In this document: positions 1 to 6,400 of the stretch, piece by piece
Position numbering within the stretch: position 1 is the first letter of the stretch
How the letters are laid out: every line of letters starts with the position of its first letter
Assembly (NCBI GenBank): GCA_001508835.1
Contig: LGFB01000030.1
Coordinates: 1 to 10,028, forward strand
Direction: 5' to 3'
Length of the DNA: 10,028 bases
Source of the DNA: a bacterium 42_11
GTDB lineage: Bacteria > Synergistota > GBS-1
Notes under the pieces: model-generated
Seen by the model: only the letters and a program-made list of their open reading frames with translations
Databases searched by the model: none
Told to the model about the DNA's origin: nothing
Program-made: the position numbers and the translations under genes

Positions 1-738
1 AACACTATCTATGGCATCTTCTACCCTTCTAAACGGCACTAATAAATCTACAGTTTTTCCAGGCAAAGGTATCAAGTTCAAGAATATCTTAGAAAAGACG
101 GCCAACGTACCCTCGGATCCCACAAAAAACTTAACGAAGCTATATCCACTGGAATCTTTCCTTCTTTTACCTCCAAACTCGATTATATCCCCATTAGGAA
201 GAACGGCCTCTATGCCCAAAACGTGGTGTCCCGTATTCCCATACTTTATAACTTTGCTTCCCCCTGCATTGGTTGCCACATTCCCCCCGATGAAGCTCGT
301 TTCAACGCTCATAGGATAACCCGCATAATATAAACCCTCCTCCATCACCCTTTTACATAAATCATTAGTAACAACACCTGGTTCAACCACTGCAACAAGA
401 TTCTTTTTATCCACCTCTATTATTCTGTTCATCCTTTCCATAGAAATAACTATACCACCAAACAAAGGAACACAACCGCCCGCAAGTCCGCTCCCCGCTC
501 CTCTCGGCGTAACGGGAACTCTTTCCTCGTTAGCGAGTTTCAAGATCTTCGATATTTGATCAGAACTTTCAGGTTTAACAACCACATCAGGCATATGGGC
601 ATAATACTTCCCACCAGATTCATCGTGAGAATAAGCTTCAAGAGCTTCCTTATTTTCATAAATAACTCCTTTCTCCCCTACTATCCTACGAAGCTCTTTG
701 ACTAAAGAGGGAGTAACTTTACCAAACTCATTAACCAT
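1..738 (-). CDS. FAD-linked 2-hydroxyacid (glycolate/lactate-type) dehydrogenase, GlcD family, C-terminus outside window
   Basis: Partial gene: 246 codons from the ATG at 738 run open to position 1, so roughly the N-terminal half of a protein usually near 460 residues is present. It carries the FAD-binding PCMH (VAO-type) fold: the pyrophosphate loop PRGAGSGLAGG at residues 78-88, GGNVATNAGGS at 151-161, KDSSGY at 194-199 and GSEGTL at 207-212. Family members oxidise D-lactate, glycolate or related 2-hydroxyacids and pass electrons to a partner. The substrate-binding domain is outside the window, so the substrate cannot be read. The start overlaps the end of etfA by 8 bases (ATGGTTAA) and has a strong AAGGAGGG site 8-9 bases upstream inside etfA, so translation is probably coupled. 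Sitting directly behind etfB-etfA, it likely uses the ETF as electron acceptor, as LctD does in Acetobacterium woodii. The family call is secure; lactate as substrate is inference. Confidence 0.9.
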   Translation of the reverse strand, partial: MVNEFGKVTPSLVKELRRIVGEKGVIYENKEALEAYSHDESGGKYYAHMPDVVVKPESSDQISKILKLANEERVPVTPRGAGSGLAGGCVPLFGGIVISMERMNRIIEVDKKNLVAVVEPGVVTNDLCKRVMEEGLYYAGYPMSVETSFIGGNVATNAGGSKVIKYGNTGHHVLGIEAVLPNGDIIEFGGKRRKDSSGYSFVKFFVGSEGTLAVFSKIFLNLIPLPGKTVDLLVPFRRVEDAIDSV

Positions 739-1753
739 TCTTTTTGCCCTCCTTGTATTCCCTAAGCCTCTCGATCAGTAAAGGAACTATTTCAAAGAGA
801 TCCCCCACGATGCCCAAATCACACACCTTAAATATATTAGCTTCCGGATCACTGTTTATGGCAACAATCGTCTCAGAAGAAGACATGCCCGCAAGGTGTT
901 GAACAGCACCAGAAATGCCTATTGCAAAATAAAGCTTAGGAGCAACGGTTTTCCCACTTAAACCAACCTGGTGAGGATAGGATATCCATCCCATATCAAC
1001 AGCCGACCTTGAAGCCCCAACTGCCCCACCTAATAGCTGAGCAAGCTCATGAATTAGTCTGAAGTTCCTTTCCCCCTTTAACCCCTTTCCCCCAGCTACC
1101 ACAATATCGGCTTCTTGAAGAGGTGTTTGCGAGGTCTCATCTTTTACAAAATCTAAGATCTTGAACTTAGAAAGGTAAAATTCCTCGGGGTATTCTTTTA
1201 CAATCACCTCTCCTTTACGGGATGTATCCTTGGATAGAGGTTTCCTCGACCTCGGCCTAACGGTTGCCATCTGAGGTTTATGTTTAGGAGTTTTTATTGT
1301 GGCCATTACATTTCCACCTATCGCAGGTCTCGTTTGAAGAAGAAGACCTGTCTCGGGCTCTATATCGAGGCCAGTACAATCAGCGGTAAGCCCGGTCCCT
1401 ATCCTCGTAGCAAGTATGGGCATAATAGTTCTACCCATCGTAGTAGCGGAGGCTATAAATATCTCCGGACTAAACTCCTTAACCAAAGCCTCAAGAATTC
1501 TGGAATATACATCCGGCTTAAAGTGGACCAAAGAAGGGTGATCAACCACGTAAACCTTATCCGCTCCCCTATATATGAGCTCCTTCACTTTCTCCTTAAG
1601 GCCATAACCTATTATCACGCTCGAGAGCTCAACATTGAGCTTGTCTGCAAGTTCCCTCCCCCAACTTAAAAGTTCATAAGAAACCGAGCTTATCTCACCG
1701 TCTCTCTGTTCTCCAAGCGTCCAAACACCCTTGAAAACCTCTTTCCCAATCAC
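731..1753 (-). CDS. etfA: Electron transfer flavoprotein alpha subunit
   Basis: 340 residues, the usual length for plain EtfA. The N-terminal ETF domain (about 6-190) includes TGLTADCTGL at 120-129 and TRPAIGGNVMATI at 141-153. The C-terminal FAD-binding domain (about 210-335) has all the expected contacts: GASRSAVDMGW 246-256, QVGLSGKTVAP 262-272, GISGAVQHLAG 279-289, NSDPEANIF 300-308 and GIVGD 314-318. With EtfB it forms the heterodimer that carries electrons between a flavin dehydrogenase and NAD(H), ferredoxin or quinone. The sequence resembles the Acidaminococcus fermentans bifurcating EtfA as I recall it. Unlike A. woodii LctC it has no added N-terminal ferredoxin domain. The start is GTG at 1753, preceded by GGGGTGAT, 12 bases after the etfB stop. 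The ATG at 1760 is in another frame. Confidence 0.95.
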   Translation of the reverse strand: MIGKEVFKGVWTLGEQRDGEISSVSYELLSWGRELADKLNVELSSVIIGYGLKEKVKELIYRGADKVYVVDHPSLVHFKPDVYSRILEALVKEFSPEIFIASATTMGRTIMPILATRIGTGLTADCTGLDIEPETGLLLQTRPAIGGNVMATIKTPKHKPQMATVRPRSRKPLSKDTSRKGEVIVKEYPEEFYLSKFKILDFVKDETSQTPLQEADIVVAGGKGLKGERNFRLIHELAQLLGGAVGASRSAVDMGWISYPHQVGLSGKTVAPKLYFAIGISGAVQHLAGMSSSETIVAINSDPEANIFKVCDLGIVGDLFEIVPLLIERLREYKEGKKNG

Positions 1754-1765
1754 AGTGCATCACCC

Positions 1766-2560
1766 CTATAATATCCCTTTGCTTTCAAGAAAACTTATAA
1801 GCTCGTCAACTGCTTCCTCAGGATTCTTCCCAGAAATTATCTTCCCGTTCCTCGATAGCTTAGGATAAAAGATCTTTACAACCCTCGTGGGAGAACCTTC
1901 AAGCCCTACAAAACTTCTATTTAAGTTTAGGTCATCAACAGTTAACACAGGAATTTGCATCTCTTTAGCTCGAAGCTTACCAGCAAGGTTAGGCAATCTT
2001 GGCTCATTTATCTCCTTAACAACGCTTAAGAGAACGGGTAATTCTGTTTCAACTACTTCGTATCCACCTTCCACAGCTCGCCTTACCCTTATATACCTTT
2101 CCTCAAGACGTTCTATCTTGCTAACATAAGTTAAAGCGGGAATATTAAGCCAAGAAGCAACGCTTGGTCCAACCTGACCTGTCTCTCCATCGGTAGCCCT
2201 TTCACCACAAAATATGAGGTCGAATCCCCCAAGATATCTAATAGCTCCCGAAAGGGCATATGCAGTTGCCCAAGTGTCAGAACCAGCGAGAAGCTTGTCA
2301 GAAAGGAGATATCCTTCATCGCATCCCATTGAAATAGCATCTTTAACCGCATCAACCGCCATAAGTGGCCCCATCGAGATCACCGTTATCCTTGCATTAC
2401 CACCCAATCTTTCCTTTACACGAACCGCCTCCTCGACAGCATACATATCCAGCGGGTTTAACTCTGCCTCCATCTCGGTTCTTATCATTGTTCCGGTCTT
2501 TTCATCCATCTTTACCTTATCTGTAGCCGGAACCTGCTTAACCAAAACGCATATCCTCAC
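1766..2560 (-). CDS. etfB: Electron transfer flavoprotein beta subunit
   Basis: 264 residues, full length. Family marks are VKQVP at 7-11, NPLDMYAVEEA at 35-45, ISMGP at 61-65, AGSDTWATA at 92-100, CGERATDGETGQVGP at 118-132 (nucleotide/FAD pocket) and GSPTRV at 222-227. In ordinary ETFs this subunit binds AMP; in bifurcating ETFs it binds a second FAD and the NADH site. The pattern here follows the anaerobe type (VITMGP, DGDTAQVGP in A. fermentans EtfB), which supports but does not prove bifurcation. The start is GTG at 2560, overlapping the regulator stop as GTGA, with GGGAGG four to six bases upstream inside the regulator gene. It is cotranscribed with gntR, etfA and the GlcD-like dehydrogenase. 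Confidence 0.95.
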   Translation of the reverse strand: MRICVLVKQVPATDKVKMDEKTGTMIRTEMEAELNPLDMYAVEEAVRVKERLGGNARITVISMGPLMAVDAVKDAISMGCDEGYLLSDKLLAGSDTWATAYALSGAIRYLGGFDLIFCGERATDGETGQVGPSVASWLNIPALTYVSKIERLEERYIRVRRAVEGGYEVVETELPVLLSVVKEINEPRLPNLAGKLRAKEMQIPVLTVDDLNLNRSFVGLEGSPTRVVKIFYPKLSRNGKIISGKNPEEAVDELISFLESKGIL

Positions 2561-3222
2561 AGCTCCTCCCTCCCCATCTCAGAAATTCTCCAAAGAACAC
2601 CTTCCACATGCAACCTCATCAATTCCTCCACCTCTTTAGCTTTCCTCTGGATAATAAGCTCCAGTATTTTCTCATGATCCTCAAGAGACTTTTCCATCAC
2701 TCCCGTAATATAAAGAGACCTGAGTCTGTATGTGTTGATGTAAGATACAATGCTTTCCAACATCCTGGAAAGTCTCTCATTACCCGATGAAAACCATATG
2801 AAGCGATGAAACTCGGCATCAAGCTCCGAATAAGCAATTACATCCCTTTCTTCCGCAACCTTCTTCATTCTCTCAAGTTTTCTCTTGAGATTCTCTATCT
2901 CCTCTGCTCCACATCTTTTAGCAAAAAGTTTAACTGCAAGTCCTTCTAAAACGCTCCTTATCTGAAAAACGTTCTCTATATCCTTTAAAGAAAATTTCGT
3001 CACAAAAGCTCCTTGATTAGGAATAAGCTCAACTAATCCTTCAACAGCAAGACGACGTATAGCCTCCCTCACAGGAGTCCTACTTGTGCCTAACTGAGAA
3101 GCAAGCTGGGTTTCAACCAGTCTACTACCACCCTCTAACTCCCCTTTAAGAATTGCCTCTTTAATAACCCTATAAACTTTCTGATTTAAAGGCTCATCTC
3201 TTTCAACTTTCCCTAACGAAAT
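2557..3222 (-). CDS. GntR-family transcriptional regulator, FadR (FCD) subfamily
   Basis: 221 residues if begun at the ATT codon at 3222. The N-terminal winged helix-turn-helix (about 12-78) contains LASQLGTSRTPVREAIRRL and the wing PNQGAFV. The all-helical FCD ligand domain (about 82-213) keeps the metal-ligand set of the family, D135, H139, H183 and H205. Such regulators usually bind a small carboxylate and leave DNA. The start is uncertain. The frame stays open upstream to a TTG at 3288 (overlapping the radical SAM stop as TTGA) and an ATG at 3261, but neither has a ribosome site, and both would put the operator and the likely promoter inside the gene. A perfect AGGAGGTGAT sits six bases before ATT 3222, and there is no other in-frame ATG, GTG or TTG before the DNA-binding domain. 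It overlaps etfB by 4 bases and probably controls this operon, like LctA of A. woodii. Confidence 0.9.
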   Translation of the reverse strand: MSLGKVERDEPLNQKVYRVIKEAILKGELEGGSRLVETQLASQLGTSRTPVREAIRRLAVEGLVELIPNQGAFVTKFSLKDIENVFQIRSVLEGLAVKLFAKRCGAEEIENLKRKLERMKKVAEERDVIAYSELDAEFHRFIWFSSGNERLSRMLESIVSYINTYRLRSLYITGVMEKSLEDHEKILELIIQRKAKEVEELMRLHVEGVLWRISEMGREEL

Positions 3223-3228
3223 TCCCTC

Positions 3229-3238
3229 ATCACCTCCT
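3229..3238 (-). promoter_or_regulatory. Ribosome binding site that argues for an ATT start of the GntR gene
   Basis: AGGAGGTGAT is a ten-base perfect complement of the 16S rRNA 3' end. The ATG that begins at 3230 inside it is only two bases from AGGAGG and opens a five-codon frame ending at TAG (3230 to 3213). The next codon in the regulator's frame at a workable distance is ATT at 3222, six bases beyond the site. Confidence 0.6.
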
Positions 3239-3258
3239 GTATACTGTATACAGTATAC
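3239..3258. promoter_or_regulatory. Probable GntR operator: perfect 20-base palindrome of three GTATAC hexamers
   Basis: GTATACTGTATACAGTATAC is identical to its reverse complement over all 20 bases. It is made of three GTATAC hexamers at 3239-3244, 3246-3251 and 3253-3258, a 7-base period. The central TGTATACA fits the usual FadR/FCD-family operator core (TNGTATACNA-like). It lies immediately before the ribosome site of the GntR gene, where binding would block the promoter. The palindrome is seen directly; the identity of the binding protein is inferred from position and family. Confidence 0.85.
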
Positions 3259-3260
3259 CA
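3252..3260 (-). promoter_or_regulatory. Possible extended -10 promoter element for the gntR-etfBA-dehydrogenase operon
   Basis: On the minus strand TGGTATACT reads as an extended -10 element (TGn plus TATACT, five of six matches to TATAAT at 3257-3252). The region that would be -35, 17 bases upstream, is only T-rich and weak (TTTTTA), as is common with extended -10 promoters. Initiation would fall near 3245, a few bases before AGGAGGTGAT. This would make the leader very short and exclude the upstream TTG and ATG starts. The element overlaps the palindromic operator, so repression by occlusion is expected. Confidence 0.45.
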
Positions 3261-3284
3261 TAAGGGGAGCAAAATAAAAAGCTT

Positions 3285-4382
3285 TCAACGCAACAAATGA
3301 ATATTACCAAGAGAAACATTTTTTAAACCCGCATTAACAGCTATTTCATAACACCTATATGCTTGTTCTTTAGAGGTTAAAGGCAGGTCCTTCATATAAA
3401 ATTGGGGGTAAAAGGCAAGCAATCTGTAAGGAATATTTTCATTTATCTTAGCAATAAAGGTAGCTATTCCTTCCACTTCCCTCTCATCCACATACCCTGG
3501 GACAAGAAGGGTACTAGCGATAAGGAGGGGAACCTCTGGTCTTCTTACAATGTATTGAGCTACAAAACCAAAGTTATCCAGAATCTTTTTGTTCGAAACC
3601 CCAGTTAAAGCGATATGAAGGGCTTCGTTCCAAGCCTTAAGATCAAACTTAATGCATCCCCCGGAAAACAATGAAAGCTCCACAACATCTTTTAAAAGCC
3701 CTCTATTCATTAATCCATTGGTCTCCCAGCATATTCTTAAAATTCTTCCTTTCGTCTTTTGAATAGCTTCCCTCGAAACTTTTATAGCAAAAGGAAGCTG
3801 AGGAGAAGGATCACCCCCAAAAAAACATATGCAAGAAACCTTCGAATCGATGGAAGCTAAAATCTCTTCCACCCTTTTAGTTTCAGGACTAAGGGCGAGC
3901 TTCTTAAACTGCCAATTTTGACAGAAAAGGCAATTTAAGCTACACGCATGGAAAAATACCGCTAAGTTATAGTAGCCATATTCAGGCCCACGCGCATAAG
4001 CATAATCAGGGTATCCGCAACCCGTGCCTCCAGGGCAAACCCAGTCGGCAACACAATTCGTAGGGAGAGGGTCTAAATACCACGAAACCTTTGCCTCCCC
4101 GTAGGAAGGCCCCTTCAAGTTCTTTCCTATATTCCTTCTTAAGCCACAAAAGCCATACTCATCTTCCGGCACTTGACATTCATTAGCACATAAATTACAC
4201 TTAATTCCCACAGGGCTTCTGGGAATGGGGAAAGGAAGGTTAAAGTAGGCTTTTCTGCTTTCCTGGTGGGCCTTCATAACAAACGGTAAGGCCTCTTGAG
4301 GAAAGTCTCTAATACAATCAACACAGACTCCTAATAACTGTGAAATAATAGGAACTTTCCTTTTACATATTTGGCAAATCAT
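3285..4382 (-). CDS. Radical SAM protein, PflA-like (COG1180 type) with N-terminal zinc ribbon, function unknown
   Basis: 365 residues from ATG 4382. Longer open frames upstream to 4541 run into the divergent gene and are rejected. A GGGGGT stretch lies a few bases before the ATG. Domains: a small zinc ribbon (C3, C6, C20, C23); a second cysteine knot CNLCANEC...GFCG (C62, C65, C69, C79); a loop with C110, C116 and C122; then the radical SAM cluster motif CX3CX2C at C147, C151, C154 followed by QNW; and FFGGDPSPQ at 187-195, the SAM-binding GGD/E strand. The order CNLC...GFCG...FCQNW is shared with pyruvate-formate-lyase-activating-enzyme relatives and AmmeMemoRadiSam-type enzymes. No glycyl radical partner is in the window. 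Reductive cleavage of SAM is expected; the substrate is unknown. It is divergent from the TtuA-like gene across 43 bases and ends 26 bases before the GntR operator. Confidence 0.85.
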   Translation of the reverse strand: MICQICKRKVPIISQLLGVCVDCIRDFPQEALPFVMKAHQESRKAYFNLPFPIPRSPVGIKCNLCANECQVPEDEYGFCGLRRNIGKNLKGPSYGEAKVSWYLDPLPTNCVADWVCPGGTGCGYPDYAYARGPEYGYYNLAVFFHACSLNCLFCQNWQFKKLALSPETKRVEEILASIDSKVSCICFFGGDPSPQLPFAIKVSREAIQKTKGRILRICWETNGLMNRGLLKDVVELSLFSGGCIKFDLKAWNEALHIALTGVSNKKILDNFGFVAQYIVRRPEVPLLIASTLLVPGYVDEREVEGIATFIAKINENIPYRLLAFYPQFYMKDLPLTSKEQAYRCYEIAVNAGLKNVSLGNIHLLR

Positions 4383-4425
4383 ATTTACCCCCAACAAGGA
4401 TTTTATCATAAGGGAGTGAGAAACA

Positions 4426-5367
4426 TTGAGGCGTTGTAAAATTTGCCAAAAGGAAGCGGTTGTTTTCTTCAAGTCACATAGAATATCCCTATGTGAGGAA
4501 CATCTTAAAAGTTTTGTAGAAAAGAGAGTTAAGGAAGCCATTAAATCTCATAAAATGATAAACAGGGGAGAAAAGATCCTGATTGCTGTCTCTGGTGGAA
4601 AAGATAGCTTAAGCTTATGGCAAATATTGACAAATTTGGGATACGAAGCTGACGGCATGTTTATCGACCTTGGAATTCCAGGATTTTCTCAAGAATCGTG
4701 GGAAAAATGTGAAAAGCTCTCCCGAAGACTTTCAAGGAAGCTATTTAAAACGAGCTTAGAGGAAATCTTTGGCATGAACCTGCTTGATATAGCCAAATTG
4801 GAAAGAAGAGTTCCTTGCGCTTCCTGCGGAATGATAAAAAGATATATAATGAATAATTTTGCCCTAAAAAACGGATATAAGGTTATAGCCACAGGGCATC
4901 ACCTTGATGACGAATGCTCTATCCTACTCGGAAATGTTCTCAATTGGCAAGTAGAATACTTAAGGAGGCAAGACCCATCTCTCAAAGAGGAAAATGGGTT
5001 TGTAAGGAAAATAAAGCCACTTGTTTTATGCAGCGAAGAGGAGATAGAAAACTATGCAAGAGTTATGAATATAGACCACGTGGGGAAAGGATGCCCTCTC
5101 TCAAAAGGAGCAACGTCTCACTTTTACAAAAGCATAATGAACCAAATAGAGGAGAAAATGCCTGGAACAAAACTTCGGTTCTATAAAGGCTTTCTAAAAA
5201 TAAAGAAAGATACCTTCGGGGATGAAAAACCAGCTGAGCTTAAACCTTGCATTAGATGTGGCTATCCTACAACTGCTGAGATCTGTTCCTTTTGCAGACT
5301 TCACGAGAGGATCAAGACCAAAATTTCGCAACAAAATCCTGAAAAGATGGAGGAACCCTTATCCTAA
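4426..5367 (+). CDS. ttuA: tRNA 2-thiolation enzyme, TtuA/NcsA (CTU1) family
   Basis: 313 residues, starting at TTG 4426 with AGGGAGTGA about 7-9 bases upstream. Layout: N-terminal zinc finger C4, C7, C23, H26; PP-loop ATP pyrophosphatase motif SGGKDS at 56-61; CASC at C131 and C134; GHHLDDE at 157-163; C223 in GKGCP; C-terminal zinc finger C275, C278, C287, C290. C131, C134 and C223 line up with the three cysteines that hold the catalytic [4Fe-4S] cluster of Thermus TtuA (C130, C133, C222 as recalled). The enzyme adenylates a uridine in tRNA and inserts sulfur. TtuA makes 2-thioribothymidine at position 54, a heat-stabilising change in thermophiles; relatives act at position 34. The sulfur carrier partner (TtuB-like) is not in the window. 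Family assignment is strong; position 54 versus 34 is inferred from the length, zinc fingers and cysteine pattern. Confidence 0.88.
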   Translation: MRRCKICQKEAVVFFKSHRISLCEEHLKSFVEKRVKEAIKSHKMINRGEKILIAVSGGKDSLSLWQILTNLGYEADGMFIDLGIPGFSQESWEKCEKLSRRLSRKLFKTSLEEIFGMNLLDIAKLERRVPCASCGMIKRYIMNNFALKNGYKVIATGHHLDDECSILLGNVLNWQVEYLRRQDPSLKEENGFVRKIKPLVLCSEEEIENYARVMNIDHVGKGCPLSKGATSHFYKSIMNQIEEKMPGTKLRFYKGFLKIKKDTFGDEKPAELKPCIRCGYPTTAEICSFCRLHERIKTKISQQNPEKMEEPLS

Positions 5368-6400
5368 CAAAGGAAGAACTCAAAGAAGCAAAGTTCCGAC
5401 CGCTTACAGAGAGAATCCCTCTTTCCTTAAGAAAGGAGTAAAGGTCTTCTCCATCCTTCCAAAGAAGAAAAATGGGAACCTCAAGAGCCGTTTTGGAAAA
5501 GCTATAACCTTTATCATAAAGAAATTCTAAGATCTTCTTCTTTATCTCCCTTACACGAGCCTTGCTTTGTTCTAAAAAAGAGAGATCTTTCAATGCTCTT
5601 ATGGCAATCTCTTCAGAAAACGAAGATATTTCGAAAGGCAGGTTTACCTTAGAATACAGTTCTCTCAGCTCCCTACCTCTTACAACAGCGTAACCCACCC
5701 TTAGGCCAGCTAAACCAAATCCTTTAGAAAAAGATCTAACAACTATCAGGTTAGGATAATTAAGGTTTATCGCAGAATTATTGTCTTCCATAAAATCGCC
5801 GTAAGCTTCATCTACCACTACCACCACTCCCAGTTTAAAAGCCTTATCTGTCAAAAGCTTTATAGCTTCAAGAGGAATCACTTGCCCCGTGGGATTATTA
5901 GGATTGTCTATATAAAGAACGGTATGTTTTTCAGAAAGCCTATCCATTAGCTCCTCGAATCGAAACTCAAACCCGTCTTCAGCCTTTAAAGCCACGCTCT
6001 CATATACTCCACCGCAAACTTTAACCTCCGTCACATATTCTGTAAACTGGGGAGAATACCCTAAAACTAAGGATCCTTCCTTAAGAAGCGCTTTATTTAT
6101 CTTCTCTAAACACCCCATGGAGCCAGAACCAATGAACACATCGTTTTCTTCGAATAGGTTACCCCACCGCTCTACAATGGCCTTTCTTAAACGATGATAA
6201 TAGGGATCTGGATAGTCACCCATGTTAATCCTTTCCAAGGTCAGCGATTCTAAGATACCGCGGGGAAAACCAAAGGGATTTTGCCCCAGGGAGCAATCAA
6301 GAAGATCGCTCCCTGGGGTTTCCTCTTCAACATAACTCTCCCTTTTTAAGGAAAGTAAGGATTTTCTAATCTTACTTTCGTAAAGCCTAAAGTTTACCAT
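5312..6400 (-). CDS. PLP-dependent class I/II aminotransferase, HisC-like fold, substrate unknown
   Basis: 362 residues. Fold type I aminotransferase marks: [13 protein letters not shown] near 63-75, phosphate-binding [10 protein letters not shown] 91-100, DNPNNPTG 165-172 (N169 to the PLP ring), DEAY 197-200 (D197 to pyridine N) and [15 protein letters not shown] 223-237 with K226 as Schiff-base lysine and R234 near the phosphate. The C-terminal VRIRVPP (345-351) supplies a candidate carboxylate-binding arginine but lacks the RxSxGT pattern of true histidinol-phosphate aminotransferase, so hisC is not assigned. Cobalamin-biosynthesis CobD-like relatives share the fold but nothing here supports that role. 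The ATG at 6400 overlaps the stop of the class III enzyme by 7 bases (ATGGTAA), with AAGAGG directly before it, so coupling is likely. The 3' end overlaps ttuA on the other strand. Confidence 0.85.
   Translation of the reverse strand: MVNFRLYESKIRKSLLSLKRESYVEEETPGSDLLDCSLGQNPFGFPRGILESLTLERINMGDYPDPYYHRLRKAIVERWGNLFEENDVFIGSGSMGCLEKINKALLKEGSLVLGYSPQFTEYVTEVKVCGGVYESVALKAEDGFEFRFEELMDRLSEKHTVLYIDNPNNPTGQVIPLEAIKLLTDKAFKLGVVVVVDEAYGDFMEDNNSAINLNYPNLIVVRSFSKGFGLAGLRVGYAVVRGRELRELYSKVNLPFEISSFSEEIAIRALKDLSFLEQSKARVREIKKKILEFLYDKGYSFSKTALEVPIFLLWKDGEDLYSFLKERGILSVSGRNFASLSSSFVRIRVPPSFQDFVAKFWS

Noticed and set aside
11..319. Open frame on the plus strand at the left edge
   Set aside because: It lies antisense to the clear GlcD-family frame and has no family features or ribosome site.
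1280..1669. 129-codon plus-strand open frame
   Set aside because: Antisense shadow of etfA, with no recognisable domain.
2214..2639. 141-codon plus-strand open frame
   Set aside because: Antisense to etfB and the regulator end; low-complexity S/P/T composition typical of a shadow.
4383..4425. Divergent promoter elements between the radical SAM gene and ttuA
   Set aside because: A TATCAT at 4404-4409 is a possible -10 for ttuA, but no convincing -35 or minus-strand promoter was found, so it is not listed.
4383..4541. N-terminal extension of the radical SAM frame
   Set aside because: It would cover the ribosome site and first 39 codons of ttuA; family similarity begins at the ATG at 4382.
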